Numbered from the stretch's first letter, positions 26,464-35,473 are shown. The stretch: 64,000 bases of DNA from Sulfurovum sp. NBC37-1 (GCF_000010345.1 NC_009663.1:682001-746000), one strand, 5' to 3'. Numbers and translations are program-made. Notes: generated from the sequence alone by a model not told the origin.

Positions 26464-26790
26464 ATGAAAAAACTTATGGGAATGGTAGCGTTTGCGCTGC
26501 TCGTAACTATGACTGTGCCGACAGTTTCCATGGCAGGTGCCAGTGCCAAAAAAGGCCAAAAGATCTTTAAAAAGAAATTTCGTAAAGCCTGTGGCTTTTC
26601 GGGTGTGAGGTTTTCAAGGAACCATACATCGGCAGAGTGGGAAGAGATCTACGAAAAAGGAAAATTCAAGGATGAAGCCAAAAAGATCTGTCCGAGACTC
26701 AAACTCAAAAAGATCAAAAAATCATGGTGGCCAAGTGTATATGAGTTCTCACACAAATATGCAAGTGACGGTGTCGTTCCTAAATGCTAA
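26464..26790 (+). CDS. Exported CGFSG protein (cytochrome-like without CXXCH), copy 1
   Basis: 108 residues; signal peptide cleaved near SMAGASA. The mature part begins KKGQKIFKKKFRKACGFSG and has a later His (SRNHTSAEW) and ICPRLKLKK. The layout (GxxIF...C...H..., then an hydrophobic C-terminal helix) is that of a small cytochrome c, but CXXCH is replaced by a single Cys. Paralogue of the next gene. A strong terminator follows. Confidence 0.75.
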   Translation: MKKLMGMVAFALLVTMTVPTVSMAGASAKKGQKIFKKKFRKACGFSGVRFSRNHTSAEWEEIYEKGKFKDEAKKICPRLKLKKIKKSWWPSVYEFSHKYASDGVVPKC

Positions 26791-26848
26791 ACTGGTTTAA
26801 CTTATATAAATTGTTTGCTTAATCAAACTTAATATATGTAACTTTCAG

Positions 26849-26879
26849 AAGCAGTTTTTACAAAAAACTGCTTTTTTTC
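26849..26879 (+). terminator. Rho-independent terminator
   Basis: AGCAGTTTTT/AAAAACTGCT with an ACA loop followed by seven Ts. Ends the transcript of the first CGFSG gene. Confidence 0.85.
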
Positions 26880-26953
26880 TTTACAACCTTCACAATCTTT
26901 TCACAATTCCATGGTATCATTCTTCTGTCTTAAAACTAATAAAAGGATGAACA

Positions 26954-27268
26954 ATGACAAAAATGACTAAATTGGCAGTAGCCGCACTTTTAGGTTTGGC
27001 TGTAGTTTCTACTACTGCTTCTGCTGATGTAAACAAAGGTAAAAAGATCTACATGAAGAAAATGAAAGCTGCATGTGGTTTCTCTGGTGCAAAATTTGCT
27101 ACAAAACACACTCAGGGTGAGTGGGAAAAGATTAATGGTGCCGGTAAATTTGCAGAAGAAGCTGCAAAAATTTGCCCAGGTCTTAAATTGAAAGCCAAAT
27201 ATGTTCCGGATGTCTATGACTTTGCTCATGAGTATGCATCTGATTCAGGTAACGTACCAAGTTGCTAA
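26954..27268 (+). CDS. Exported CGFSG protein, copy 2
   Basis: 104 residues; signal peptide to about STTASA. Mature N-terminus VNKGKKIYMKKMKAACGFSG, then KFATKHTQGEWEKI and KICPGLKLKAKYVPDVYDFA, closing with a Cys (NVPSC). About half identical to copy 1, with the Cys-x(10-11)-His spacing, ICP and terminal Cys all kept. Presumably periplasmic; haem attachment would need an atypical single-Cys site, which is unproven. Has its own promoter region after the terminator. Confidence 0.75.
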   Translation: MTKMTKLAVAALLGLAVVSTTASADVNKGKKIYMKKMKAACGFSGAKFATKHTQGEWEKINGAGKFAEEAAKICPGLKLKAKYVPDVYDFAHEYASDSGNVPSC

Positions 27269-27335
27269 ACATAGGTTATAATTAATATAATTTTAAGCTA
27301 TAGAGGTATATTATATGCTTCAAATAAATGTGAAT

Positions 27336-27357
27336 GGGAGGATGATATTGTCCTCCC
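27336..27357 (+). promoter_or_regulatory. Hairpin in leader of cytochrome c553 gene
   Basis: GGGAGGA/TCCTCCC with loop TGATATTG, 40 nt before the ATG at 27397. Could end the previous transcript or shape the leader of the next. Confidence 0.4.
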
Positions 27358-27396
27358 TGGATCATTTAAAATCAATCTTATCTAAAGGAAGAAACA

Positions 27397-27693
27397 ATGA
27401 AAAAAATCGTAATTGCAACATTATTTGCTGGATCAACTCTACTTATGGCAGACGGTGCCGCACTTTTTGCTAAATGTGCAGGGTGTCACGGACAAAACGG
27501 TGAAAAAGCTGCTCTTGGTAAATCAGCAATCATCAAAGGTCAAGATGCTGCTAAAACAGTAGAGCAACTTAAAGGTTACAAAGCAGGTACACTTAACCAA
27601 CACGGTATGGGTGCACTTATGAAAGGTCAGGTTGGTTCTATGAGCGACGCTGATATTCAAGCTGTAGCTGATCATATTGCAGGTCTTAAGTAA
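27397..27693 (+). CDS. Cytochrome c-553
   Basis: 98 residues; signal peptide MKKIVIATLFAGSTLLMA. Haem motif CAGCH in KCAGCHGQNGEKAALG, and the axial Met in HGMGALMKGQVGSMSD. A standard class I monohaem cytochrome of Campylobacterota, soluble electron donor to terminal oxidases or peroxidases. Strong AAGGAAG ribosome site. Followed by a hairpin terminator. Confidence 0.95.
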   Translation: MKKIVIATLFAGSTLLMADGAALFAKCAGCHGQNGEKAALGKSAIIKGQDAAKTVEQLKGYKAGTLNQHGMGALMKGQVGSMSDADIQAVADHIAGLK

Positions 27694-27701
27694 GACTTCT
27701 T

Positions 27702-27725
27702 TTCAAAAGCCTTCGGGCTTTTGAA
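27702..27725. terminator. Hairpin between cytochrome c553 and lipoprotein genes
   Basis: TTCAAAAGCC-TTCG-GGCTTTTGAA is a perfect ten-pair stem with a UUCG tetraloop. It lies between convergent genes and may serve both. Confidence 0.8.
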
Positions 27726-27777
27726 CCCTCTCTTGACAATTCAGGCAATAAATCATAAAATTCCTAATTCCTAATTC

Positions 27778-28224
27778 CTAATTCCCGCTGCTGCATTTCC
27801 CCGATTCACATTTCATACTGCCGTTACTCTCTTTCACGGGTACTTTTTTCTCTTTCTTTTCAAGAGTGATCTTATTCTCAAAAGATTCAGTTTTATTATT
27901 TTCCCGGATGGTTAACCTGCCTGTTTCAGGGTCCCGTACACAGTTGTAAAGCGCTTTGGTCGTCTTAGCCTTCAGTACACAGTCGCGCCGTTTGTCCTCT
28001 TTCTTCATTTGGTCAAGAATGTTCATCTTTTTTTTGACCAGTACGGCAGAACCGTCCACCATACTCGACCCGCATTTTCCTGCACCGCATTTCATGCCGC
28101 CTTCGGTAAGGGATTTGTTTTTTTCCTTGTCGGAACAACCTGTTAGCAGCAGTATGGCTGCTGATAGAATGAGGAGTGTCGGCATGTTTTTCTTTTGAAA
28201 AGCTTTTGTTTCAAATGTCTGCAT
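27778..28224 (-). CDS. Cys-rich lipoprotein at end of the cus-type operon
   Basis: 148 residues from MQTFETKAF, chosen because AAGGA lies 7 nt before it. Signal peptide with lipobox LTGC. Two metal-like motifs, MKCGAGKCGSS and the terminal MKCESGKCSSGN, flank a basic helical core. The same MKCESGKC motif opens the mature CusB-like adaptor upstream. Inference: a periplasmic metal-binding (copper or silver) accessory. Separated from cusA by REP-like palindromes. Confidence 0.7.
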   Translation of the reverse strand: MQTFETKAFQKKNMPTLLILSAAILLLTGCSDKEKNKSLTEGGMKCGAGKCGSSMVDGSAVLVKKKMNILDQMKKEDKRRDCVLKAKTTKALYNCVRDPETGRLTIRENNKTESFENKITLEKKEKKVPVKESNGSMKCESGKCSSGN

Positions 28225-28237
28225 TGTCTTTCCTTGT

Positions 28238-28310
28238 GTAGGGTACTGTGTCCCCACAGCACCATTTATATGATGTTGGTTTTTGGTGCCGTCAGGGGAC
28301 AGCACCCTAC
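28238..28310. repeat. REP-like inverted repeat pair
   Basis: GTAGGGTACTGTGTCCCC (28238-28255) and GGGGACAGCACCCTAC (28295-28310) are inverted relative to each other with two differences. They sit between the efflux pump and the lipoprotein gene. Confidence 0.55.
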
Positions 28311-28323
28311 GTGGTGTGTTGCT

Positions 28324-31300
28324 TTATTGTTTTTTCAGCTTATGCTTTTCATACATCTCATAAAAGATCGGTATCAGAAGCAAGCTTAACACAGCGGAGC
28401 TTACAACCCCGCCAATCATCGGTGCGGCGATACGCTGCATGACTTCTGAGCCCACACCGTGTGTGTACATGATGGGCAGAAGACCGGCCAGAATCGCGAA
28501 GACGGTCATTAGTTTGGGTCTGACCCTCTGTACAGCCCCTTCATAGATGGCATTGTTCAAATGCTTCAGATCGAATTTATCACCCAGTCTCGCCTCTGTT
28601 TCCTCAACGGCTTCCTGCAGATAGACGATCATTACGATGGCCGTTTCAGCCGCGACCCCGAGGAGGGCAAGGAAACCGACGATAATTGCGATACTCATGT
28701 TGAAACCGAGTATATCCACATAGAAGAATCCTCCCAGCAGAGCGAAGGGCAGTGTGAAGAATACGATCAGTGTAGGTACCATTTCACCGAGTGCGAAATA
28801 GATGAGTACCAGAATGACCAGCAGTACGGTCGGGATGATCCACTTGATCTTCTTCATCGCCGATGCAAGGTATTCCGACTGTCCTGCCCACTCTATGTAG
28901 TAGCCTGCAGGCAGTTTGAGATCCTTTAACGCTTTCATTGCTTCTTCTTTGTAGGTCACGACGCTCATTCCGAGTTGAGGTGTAATGTAAATGAATGTCA
29001 CCGGTGTTGCCATTTCACTCTTGATGACCGAAGCACTCTGTCTGTACTCCACTTCGGCAAAGGTCGAAAGCGGAACAAAGCCCAGCGGTGTCTTGACCTG
29101 GATGTTACGTATCTCGTCGAGATTGCGGCGTTCCTCCTCTTCGAAGCGCAGCGCGATGGGGTAACGCTCCAGACCCTTGTACATGGTGGTGATCTTTTTA
29201 CCGCCGATGGCTGCAGAAGTGTACTCGAGGATGACGGACTTGCTTATGTCGTAACGCTTGAGCGCTTCAGTGTCTATATTGATGTCGATGAAGAAACCGG
29301 CACTTGCCTGGTCTGAGATGACCGACTGCGTACTTTTAAGGTTACGTAGGGTACTTTCGATCTTCAGTGCGACCTCCTGCAGTCCTTTGGCATCCTTTCC
29401 GTAGAGTTTTATCCCCAGCGGTGTCCTGATACCCGAGAGCAGCATGTCGATACGTCCGCGGATAGGGTAGGTCCATGAATTGACAAGACCCGGGACCTGC
29501 AGGGCTTTGTCCATTTCCGCCATCAGCTTCTCTGTAGTCATTCCCGGACGCCATTGATCCTTGGGTTTGAAGGTGATGATGGTCTCTATCATCCCCAGCG
29601 GTGCAGGATCTGTCGCGGAATTCGCACGTCCGCCTTTACCGAATACCGTCGCCACTTCAGGAAAGCTTTTGATGATCTTGTCCGTTTTCTGCGTCAGTGC
29701 CTTGCTCTGGTCTATGGAAATCCCGTAAGGCGTGACAGGCATATACATGACCGTCTGCTCATCGAGCATCGGCATGAATTCCCAGTTGAGCTTCTGGTAA
29801 AGCGGTACGGCCAAAAGAAGCAGTCCCGCAGCGATCGCGATGACCAGGTATTTGAATTTCAGTCCGTATATCAGGATCGGGTGGTAGAGCCAAATGAAAA
29901 AACGGTTCAGGGGGTTCTTTGACTCGGGGATGATCTTTCCCTTGACGAAATAGATCATCAATACAGGAACCAGTGTGACGGCGAGGAGTGCTCCTGCTGT
30001 CATGGCAAAGGTCTTCGTAAAGGCCAGCGGCGTGAAGAGCAGCCCTTCCTGTCCGGAAAGGGCAAAGATAGGCAGGAACGAGACCACGACCAGTGCCAGC
30101 GCAAAGAAGATCGGACGGCCGACGACCTGTGAGGCCTTGACGATCGCCTCGATACGTTCTTTGTTTGTCAGGTCGCGTTCCCGTCTTTTCTCTTCCTTGT
30201 GTATGGCCTTGTGTGCATTCTCTATCATGACGATGGAGGCATCGACCATGGCACCGATGGCAATGGCGATACCTCCCAGACTCATGATGTTCGATCCGAT
30301 ACCGAAAAGTTTCATAAGAAGGAAGGTCAAGCCTATGGTAAGTGGCAGGACGATAAGGACAATGAGAGAGGAGCGCAGGTGCATCAGGAAAAGCCCGATG
30401 ATGATGACCACGATAATACTCTCTTCGATCAGTGTGCTTTTAAGGGTATTGACCGCTTTGCCGATGAGTTCGGAACGGTCGTAGGTAGTGACCACATCAA
30501 CCCCTTCCACTTTCAGCTCTTTCATTTTGGTTTTGATACGCTGCAGGGCAGAGTAGACATCTTCGCCGTAACGCAGCATCACGATACCGCCGACCACTTC
30601 ACCTTCACCGTTCAAGTCCGCCATACCGCGTCTTGCGGCCGGTACTTTTTCCACACGACCGATGTCTCCCAGTGTCAGGGGTACACCGTCTTTGGTGGTG
30701 ATAACGAGATTTCGCATCTCGTCAAGATCTTTGATGTATCCCTTCGCCTGTACCATCCACTCATAGCCGTTCTGTATAATGATCCGTCCGCCGGTGTCGT
30801 TGTTGTTCTCTTTGAGCGTGCGCGCCACATCTTTAATGGAGAGATTGTGCTGTACCAGGGCATCGTTGTTAACCGTCACCTGATAGGTAGGGATGAATCC
30901 GCCGATCGTTGCTACTTCTGAGACACCGTCCACACCCATGAGGGCATATTTGTAGTAATAATCCTGCAGGGTATGCAGCTCTTCAAGGTTTTTGGTCTTG
31001 GAGGTCAAGGCATATTCATAGGCCCAGCCCACACCGGAGGCATCGGGCCCCAGTGCCACTTCCATGTCATCGGGAAGCTGGCTCTGAATGGAGGCAAGCT
31101 GTTCGAGTACGCGTGACCGTGCCCAGTAGAGGTCCGTTCCCTCTTTGAAAATAATGTAAATGAGCGCATTCTCATAGGTAGAGAATCCACGCACTGTCTC
31201 GATGTTCGACACGGCAAGAAACTGGGAGACCAGAGGGTAGGTCCCCTGATCTTCAATGGTCTCCGGGCTTTGTCCTTTCCATGTGACCTGGACGATCACC

Positions 31301-31437
31301 TGCGGAGGAGAAAGATCGGGCAGAGCATCGAGAGGGGTGTTCCTCATGGACCAGATGGATCCCATTACGATGAAGAGGGCCGCCATCAGGACCAGAAAAC
31401 GGTTCTTGACACTGAAGGAGATTAATTTTTCAATCAT
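28324..31437 (-). CDS. Heavy-metal RND efflux pump, inner-membrane subunit (CusA/CzcA)
   Basis: 1037 residues. Twelve membrane segments with two large periplasmic loops, starting MIEKLISFSVKNRFLVLMAA and TPLDALPDLSPPQVIVQV, as in HME-RND pumps. TM4 region GIAIAIGAMVDASIVMIENAHK carries the proton-relay acidic residues. Motif GGRANSATDPAPLGM and LSGIRTPLGIKLYG match the CusA group more than CzcA. Exports copper/silver or similar cations together with the adaptor and TolC-like protein upstream; specificity is not proven. Eight bases after the adaptor stop. Confidence 0.93.
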   Translation of the reverse strand: MIEKLISFSVKNRFLVLMAALFIVMGSIWSMRNTPLDALPDLSPPQVIVQVTWKGQSPETIEDQGTYPLVSQFLAVSNIETVRGFSTYENALIYIIFKEGTDLYWARSRVLEQLASIQSQLPDDMEVALGPDASGVGWAYEYALTSKTKNLEELHTLQDYYYKYALMGVDGVSEVATIGGFIPTYQVTVNNDALVQHNLSIKDVARTLKENNNDTGGRIIIQNGYEWMVQAKGYIKDLDEMRNLVITTKDGVPLTLGDIGRVEKVPAARRGMADLNGEGEVVGGIVMLRYGEDVYSALQRIKTKMKELKVEGVDVVTTYDRSELIGKAVNTLKSTLIEESIIVVIIIGLFLMHLRSSLIVLIVLPLTIGLTFLLMKLFGIGSNIMSLGGIAIAIGAMVDASIVMIENAHKAIHKEEKRRERDLTNKERIEAIVKASQVVGRPIFFALALVVVSFLPIFALSGQEGLLFTPLAFTKTFAMTAGALLAVTLVPVLMIYFVKGKIIPESKNPLNRFFIWLYHPILIYGLKFKYLVIAIAAGLLLLAVPLYQKLNWEFMPMLDEQTVMYMPVTPYGISIDQSKALTQKTDKIIKSFPEVATVFGKGGRANSATDPAPLGMIETIITFKPKDQWRPGMTTEKLMAEMDKALQVPGLVNSWTYPIRGRIDMLLSGIRTPLGIKLYGKDAKGLQEVALKIESTLRNLKSTQSVISDQASAGFFIDINIDTEALKRYDISKSVILEYTSAAIGGKKITTMYKGLERYPIALRFEEEERRNLDEIRNIQVKTPLGFVPLSTFAEVEYRQSASVIKSEMATPVTFIYITPQLGMSVVTYKEEAMKALKDLKLPAGYYIEWAGQSEYLASAMKKIKWIIPTVLLVILVLIYFALGEMVPTLIVFFTLPFALLGGFFYVDILGFNMSIAIIVGFLALLGVAAETAIVMIVYLQEAVEETEARLGDKFDLKHLNNAIYEGAVQRVRPKLMTVFAILAGLLPIMYTHGVGSEVMQRIAAPMIGGVVSSAVLSLLLIPIFYEMYEKHKLKKQ

Positions 31438-31445
31438 ACTGTGTC

Positions 31446-32648
31446 CTAATAGATACTGTTGATCTGGGCATCGGAGTCCATCATGAAGAGTGCATTATTT
31501 ACAACGGATTCTCCTTCAGACAAGCCTTTTTTGACGACGAAGTACTGGTTGTCGAGCGGTTCGAGTTCTATCTTGATCGGTTCATACTCTCCTTTGAATT
31601 CCGTGGCGATAAAGGCATACCACCTGCCGTCTTTTCTCAGTGCAGCAGTACGCGGGATCACCAGGTCGGTCTGTTTCTTGCCGGAAGCATGTACCTTGGC
31701 ATACATGCCGGGTTTAAGCTCTTCGTTTGGGTTGTCGACAACAAGGCGCAGTGTCGCTGTCGCCTCTTTGGGGTTGAGTCTCGGGTAGAGCAGGGTTTTT
31801 CTGGCTTTGAATACTGTTGGGATGCCTTCTACCTTTACAGTAAAGTGCTGCAGTGTGTTGAGCTTGGTGAGTTCTTTTTGAAAGAGTTTCGCTTCGAGCC
31901 AGACCTGTTCAAGATTGACGATCTCAAAAAGCATCGCCTGCTTCTTAAAACTTGATCCTTCATTGATCTTCTTGGAAAAGATCCAGCCTGACATCGGTGC
32001 GTAGATAGTCGTATAGAGATCGATCTTCCGTGTCGATCTGATTTGCTCGATCTCTTTATCACTTATGTTGAGCAGTCTGAGTTTCTCCCTGGCCCCTCTA
32101 AGCATACCTGGCGATGAGCGCTGTGCATTGAACTTGAGTGAATTCAGGTAGTCCTGCTTGGCTTTATAGACTTCCGGAGAGTAGACTTTTGCAAGTGCAT
32201 CTCCTTCTTTGATTTTTTGGTAGAGCGTATCGGCATACAGCGCTTCGACATACCCTTCATACCAGGCCACGACATCGACCCTGCGTGAATCCTCCACGAC
32301 GATATAGCCGTAGTTAACTTGCTCCTTTGCCGCTTTTAGACGTTTGACTTTCACGGTTTTGACATTGAAAAGCTGTTCGATGATACGTCGGTTCTTCTTC
32401 TCCTGTGCCTTTTTGGGGTCGGGCTTCTTTGCCTGTGTTGCTTCTTTTTTCAGCATGGCGGTATGCTCTTCAGTTGTCATACCGGGCATCGCTTCCGATT
32501 TGGCCGGTTCAGGTTTTTTGGGAATAGCTTTTTGGGTTGCCTCTTTGCCTGTACTGCATTTTCCGGATTCACATTTCATCTCTGCCTGTGCCGAGATGGT
32601 GAAAAGTACAAGAGTAAGTATAAAGGTTTTGAATATTTTGTTTTCCAT
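31446..32648 (-). CDS. RND efflux periplasmic adaptor (CusB-like) with N-terminal metal motif
   Basis: 400 residues. Signal peptide (MENKIFKTFILTLVLFTISAQA) followed at once by EMKCESGKCSTGKE, a Cys-x5-Cys motif absent from most adaptors and shared with the operon's lipoprotein. A Lys/Pro/Glu linker leads to the membrane-fusion domains (VVAWYEGYVEALYADTLYQ; IYAPMSGWIFSKKINEGSS). Links CusA-like pump and TolC-like channel. Start overlaps the TolC stop (TAATG). Confidence 0.9.
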   Translation of the reverse strand: MENKIFKTFILTLVLFTISAQAEMKCESGKCSTGKEATQKAIPKKPEPAKSEAMPGMTTEEHTAMLKKEATQAKKPDPKKAQEKKNRRIIEQLFNVKTVKVKRLKAAKEQVNYGYIVVEDSRRVDVVAWYEGYVEALYADTLYQKIKEGDALAKVYSPEVYKAKQDYLNSLKFNAQRSSPGMLRGAREKLRLLNISDKEIEQIRSTRKIDLYTTIYAPMSGWIFSKKINEGSSFKKQAMLFEIVNLEQVWLEAKLFQKELTKLNTLQHFTVKVEGIPTVFKARKTLLYPRLNPKEATATLRLVVDNPNEELKPGMYAKVHASGKKQTDLVIPRTAALRKDGRWYAFIATEFKGEYEPIKIELEPLDNQYFVVKKGLSEGESVVNNALFMMDSDAQINSIY

Positions 32649-33847
32649 TATTTTATGTTTCCTATCAGTGATTTGAGCTTGGCTACGCTTCTGAGATATT
32701 GCGCCTTGGCAACGATCCTTTCTTCATCGAGGTCGAGTTTCTGTTCCAGCAGATTGGTATAGGTAAAGAGGTCTTCACCGCTTTCGATGGAAGCTTCATT
32801 GAGTTCAAACATATGTTTAAGCTTGGGCATACTGTCGTTCTGAATGATCCGGTAGATGTGGTATGCCTCTTTCATCTGCGCATAGTTCACGCGGATTTCG
32901 CTTTCAAGTGCCGCATGGTAATCCAGTGCCGCGCTCTTTGCTGCCAGTACTTCTTTGCGTGCCGCTTCGGTCTCGAGTTTTTCAGAACCGAGGATAGGCA
33001 GGGCGAACCCTACGGCGACGCTGGCATAGTCCTCATACTCCTGACGGTTGAAATAGCCTACCTGAACGAAAGGGTCCGGGTTGCTTTCGAGCTCTTTTAT
33101 TCTTCGGTTGGCATTTGCCACCTTTGTCTGTGAGACGGTTCTGTGATAGGCTGGGTTGTGTTCAAGACGGGTGAGATAATACTGCAATGATTTTGGTTTT
33201 CTCATGTGCAGGCTGTCGGAGACAAACGGGTTCTTTTTCTGGACAAGGTAGGCAAGTTTGGCTTCCTGGCTTTTAAGTACCGATCTGTAGCGTTCGTTTC
33301 TGATCTGCAGCCTTGAGAGCATCAGTTCGGCCGACATACTGTTCGAGTGGCTTTTGCTGTCCGTTGCCGTGTAGGCATCGTAGAGTGCGATATTCTGTTT
33401 CGTAAGCCGTTCATACTCTCCGATGATACGAAGCCGTTCTTTGATCTCAAGAATGGTATAGGAGGTCGTTCGTATCTCTTCTGCCAGTTTGATCCTGGCA
33501 ATGTCATAAGAATCGAGGATGACATTTTTCTGTGCACGGGTAAAGTGCTCTCTCGCATCGATCTTCCCGAACCATGGGAAACGCTGTTTGACATTGATCG
33601 CCTGATACTGCATCGGTTCGATGCCTCTGTTGGTTGGGTCATCGAACTGGATATCGTTCATGTTGAGTATCATCTCCGGATTGGACCAGTTCCTGCTCTT
33701 GGCTATGCGGTCATCCATAGCCGAAAGCCTGTGCTGTATGGTCTGAAGAGAAGTGTGCTTTTTCAATGAGTAATCGATAAGCTGATTGATGCTTTGTGCC
33801 TGCAGCAGTGTAACTGCTATTGCAAGAATGAAGAGGAAAAGTCGCAT
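32648..33847 (-). CDS. TolC-family outer-membrane efflux protein
   Basis: 399 residues. Signal peptide MRLFLFILAIAVTLLQA, then two repeats of long amphipathic helices (QSINQLIDYSLKKHTSLQTI near the start; EIRVNYAQMKEAYHIYRI in the second half). Forms the outer-membrane/periplasmic channel of the metal pump. First gene of the operon, translationally coupled to the adaptor. Confidence 0.9.
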   Translation of the reverse strand: MRLFLFILAIAVTLLQAQSINQLIDYSLKKHTSLQTIQHRLSAMDDRIAKSRNWSNPEMILNMNDIQFDDPTNRGIEPMQYQAINVKQRFPWFGKIDAREHFTRAQKNVILDSYDIARIKLAEEIRTTSYTILEIKERLRIIGEYERLTKQNIALYDAYTATDSKSHSNSMSAELMLSRLQIRNERYRSVLKSQEAKLAYLVQKKNPFVSDSLHMRKPKSLQYYLTRLEHNPAYHRTVSQTKVANANRRIKELESNPDPFVQVGYFNRQEYEDYASVAVGFALPILGSEKLETEAARKEVLAAKSAALDYHAALESEIRVNYAQMKEAYHIYRIIQNDSMPKLKHMFELNEASIESGEDLFTYTNLLEQKLDLDEERIVAKAQYLRSVAKLKSLIGNIK

Positions 33848-34023
33848 GGTTCGTCCCTAAAGTGTAGATAAACATATTTTACATAAATTATGTGCAAGAA
33901 GTGTGTATAAGGTGAACGTGTTTGATATTCTGCTTTCCGAATTGAAAAGCTATCAGCAAAAAGCCAACCATACACTTAATTACTCCATATAGGAAAATGG
34001 GATGACAGACGGCGAATATCGGG
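33848..34023. other. Upstream region of efflux operon, no gene seen
   Basis: Holds the presumed promoter of the TolC-like gene and an unsupported short reading frame (MFDILLSELKSYQQKANH-type). No palindrome or operator was obvious. Confidence 0.4.
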
Positions 34024-34191
34024 GATAACAGAACACTTGCCCTTCATATGGCCAGTACGATCTACAGCGACTTTGATGCAGAAACTCGAAAGTTCCTTGG
34101 TGTACACGAAGGACTTATTCGTGTCTCCATCGGTCTGGAAGACCCTGAAGTGATCGCGGAAGACTTTCTTCAGGCAGCTTTCAAACTATAG
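34024..34191 (+). pseudogene. C-terminal remnant of a Cys/Met-metabolism PLP enzyme (MetY-like)
   Basis: Reads DNRTLALHMASTIYSDFD, then EGLIRVSIGLEDPEVIAEDF before a stop. This is the typical tail of O-acetylhomoserine sulfhydrylase/cystathionine gamma-synthase enzymes. The catalytic Lys region and everything before it are missing. A relic of a gene replaced or deleted next to the efflux operon. Confidence 0.7.
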
Positions 34192-34206
34192 GTATATCTA
34201 TACTGT

Positions 34207-35094
34207 TTAGGGTTTCCCACCTTCCGCTATCACTTTTTCTAGTCTTCTGATCTCTTTGCCGCCATCATAAAGAATGCTCTGATCGGGTGTCAGGTCTATC
34301 TCGGATGATTTTCCCTCATACTCGAAAGAGGAAAGAATGTGTTTGATCACGTTGATTCGGGCGTTTTTCTTAATGTCAGAATTGATAATCGCCCAGGGGG
34401 CATGTTCAGTATGTGATGCCAGCAGCATAGAGTATTTTGCGATGGTATATTTGTCCCACAACTCCTGTGCTTTGATGTCTATGGGGGATATCTTGTAATT
34501 TTTGAGAGGATTAACCTGTCTCTCATGAAAGCGTTTTGCCTGTTCCTCTTTTGAAATAGTAAGATAGAACTTGATCAGGTGTGTACCGGAACCTACCTGC
34601 ATTTCCTCATAAAAGGGCACTTCATGCAGAAATCGGGCATGCTCTTCTTCCGTACAGAATCCCATCACCGGTTCGACACCGGCACGGTTGTACCAGCTTC
34701 GGTCAAAAAGGGTGATCTCCCCGCCGCTTGGAAGATGTTGCGTGTATCGCTGGAAATACCATTGTGTTTTTTCAACATCGGAAGGAATGCCCAGAGCAAC
34801 GACCCTGGCACCACGGGGATTGAGATGCTCCATGATCCTTTTTATGGTTCCGCCTTTTCCTGCCGCATCACGCCCTTCGAAAATGATGAGTACTTTTAGG
34901 CCTTTCTCTTTGATATGGTTCTGAAGTTTTAGCAGCTCCATCTGCAGCAGTTTTAACTCTTTTTCATAGGTGAGTGTGGATTTTTTTTTCCAGACAGGTA
35001 GACGGGGTTCCTTGCCCTCTTCAACTCTTGCTTCTTCTTTTTTGCACTTGCCGATACATTGTTTAACAAGTTTTTTTTGTTTCTTTTTTTCCAT
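34207..35094 (-). CDS. ppk2: Polyphosphate kinase 2 family protein
   Basis: 295 residues from MEKKKQKKL, with a GGAGGAAGGA ribosome site. Walker A in EGRDAAGKGGTIKR, then the FDRSWYNRAGVEPVMGFC lid/Walker B segment. Transfers phosphate between polyphosphate and nucleoside phosphates (ADP or GDP side cannot be told apart). The first 45 residues are strongly basic with Cys (CIGKCKKEEA). Confidence 0.92.
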   Translation of the reverse strand: MEKKKQKKLVKQCIGKCKKEEARVEEGKEPRLPVWKKKSTLTYEKELKLLQMELLKLQNHIKEKGLKVLIIFEGRDAAGKGGTIKRIMEHLNPRGARVVALGIPSDVEKTQWYFQRYTQHLPSGGEITLFDRSWYNRAGVEPVMGFCTEEEHARFLHEVPFYEEMQVGSGTHLIKFYLTISKEEQAKRFHERQVNPLKNYKISPIDIKAQELWDKYTIAKYSMLLASHTEHAPWAIINSDIKKNARINVIKHILSSFEYEGKSSEIDLTPDQSILYDGGKEIRRLEKVIAEGGKP

Positions 35095-35348
35095 TACTAA
35101 TCCTTCCTCCAAAATTTTATAGGCAAAGAGATGGTGAAATTTTCCATATAACAATTCATATTCTAAAAAGGATTTTTATCCTTATTATTGAGAGCAGTTT
35201 CTAAGAATACTTATCAAAAACATTTTTTTGCATCAATTTAATGCATGTTGGCTCTTGATTCCTTATTTCTCTCTTACTATAACATCAGATTATAGCATTG
35301 TTTATTCTAAGATAAAAACTATTTTTTTAAAATCATAATGAAAAACTA

Positions 35349-35473
35349 AAATTCCGAAATAGAAATTTACCACTCTTCACAATCACCGCACCTACGGGTA
35401 CGCCTTGAACACGAAACAAATTCCATAAACACGAGCATTACAAAGGTTGAAAGAATTCTATTTCGGGATTTGG
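35349..35473. mobile_element. MITE-like 125-bp element with inverted ends
   Basis: CCGAAATAGAA (35354-35364) and TTCTATTTCGG (35456-35466) are perfect inverted repeats, with imperfect pairing extending several bases. The interior has no coding potential. A solo related end (CCAGAAATAGAAATTT) occurs near 16874-16890. No target duplication could be read with confidence. The rest of 35095-35561 is AT-rich with no gene seen. Confidence 0.4.
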
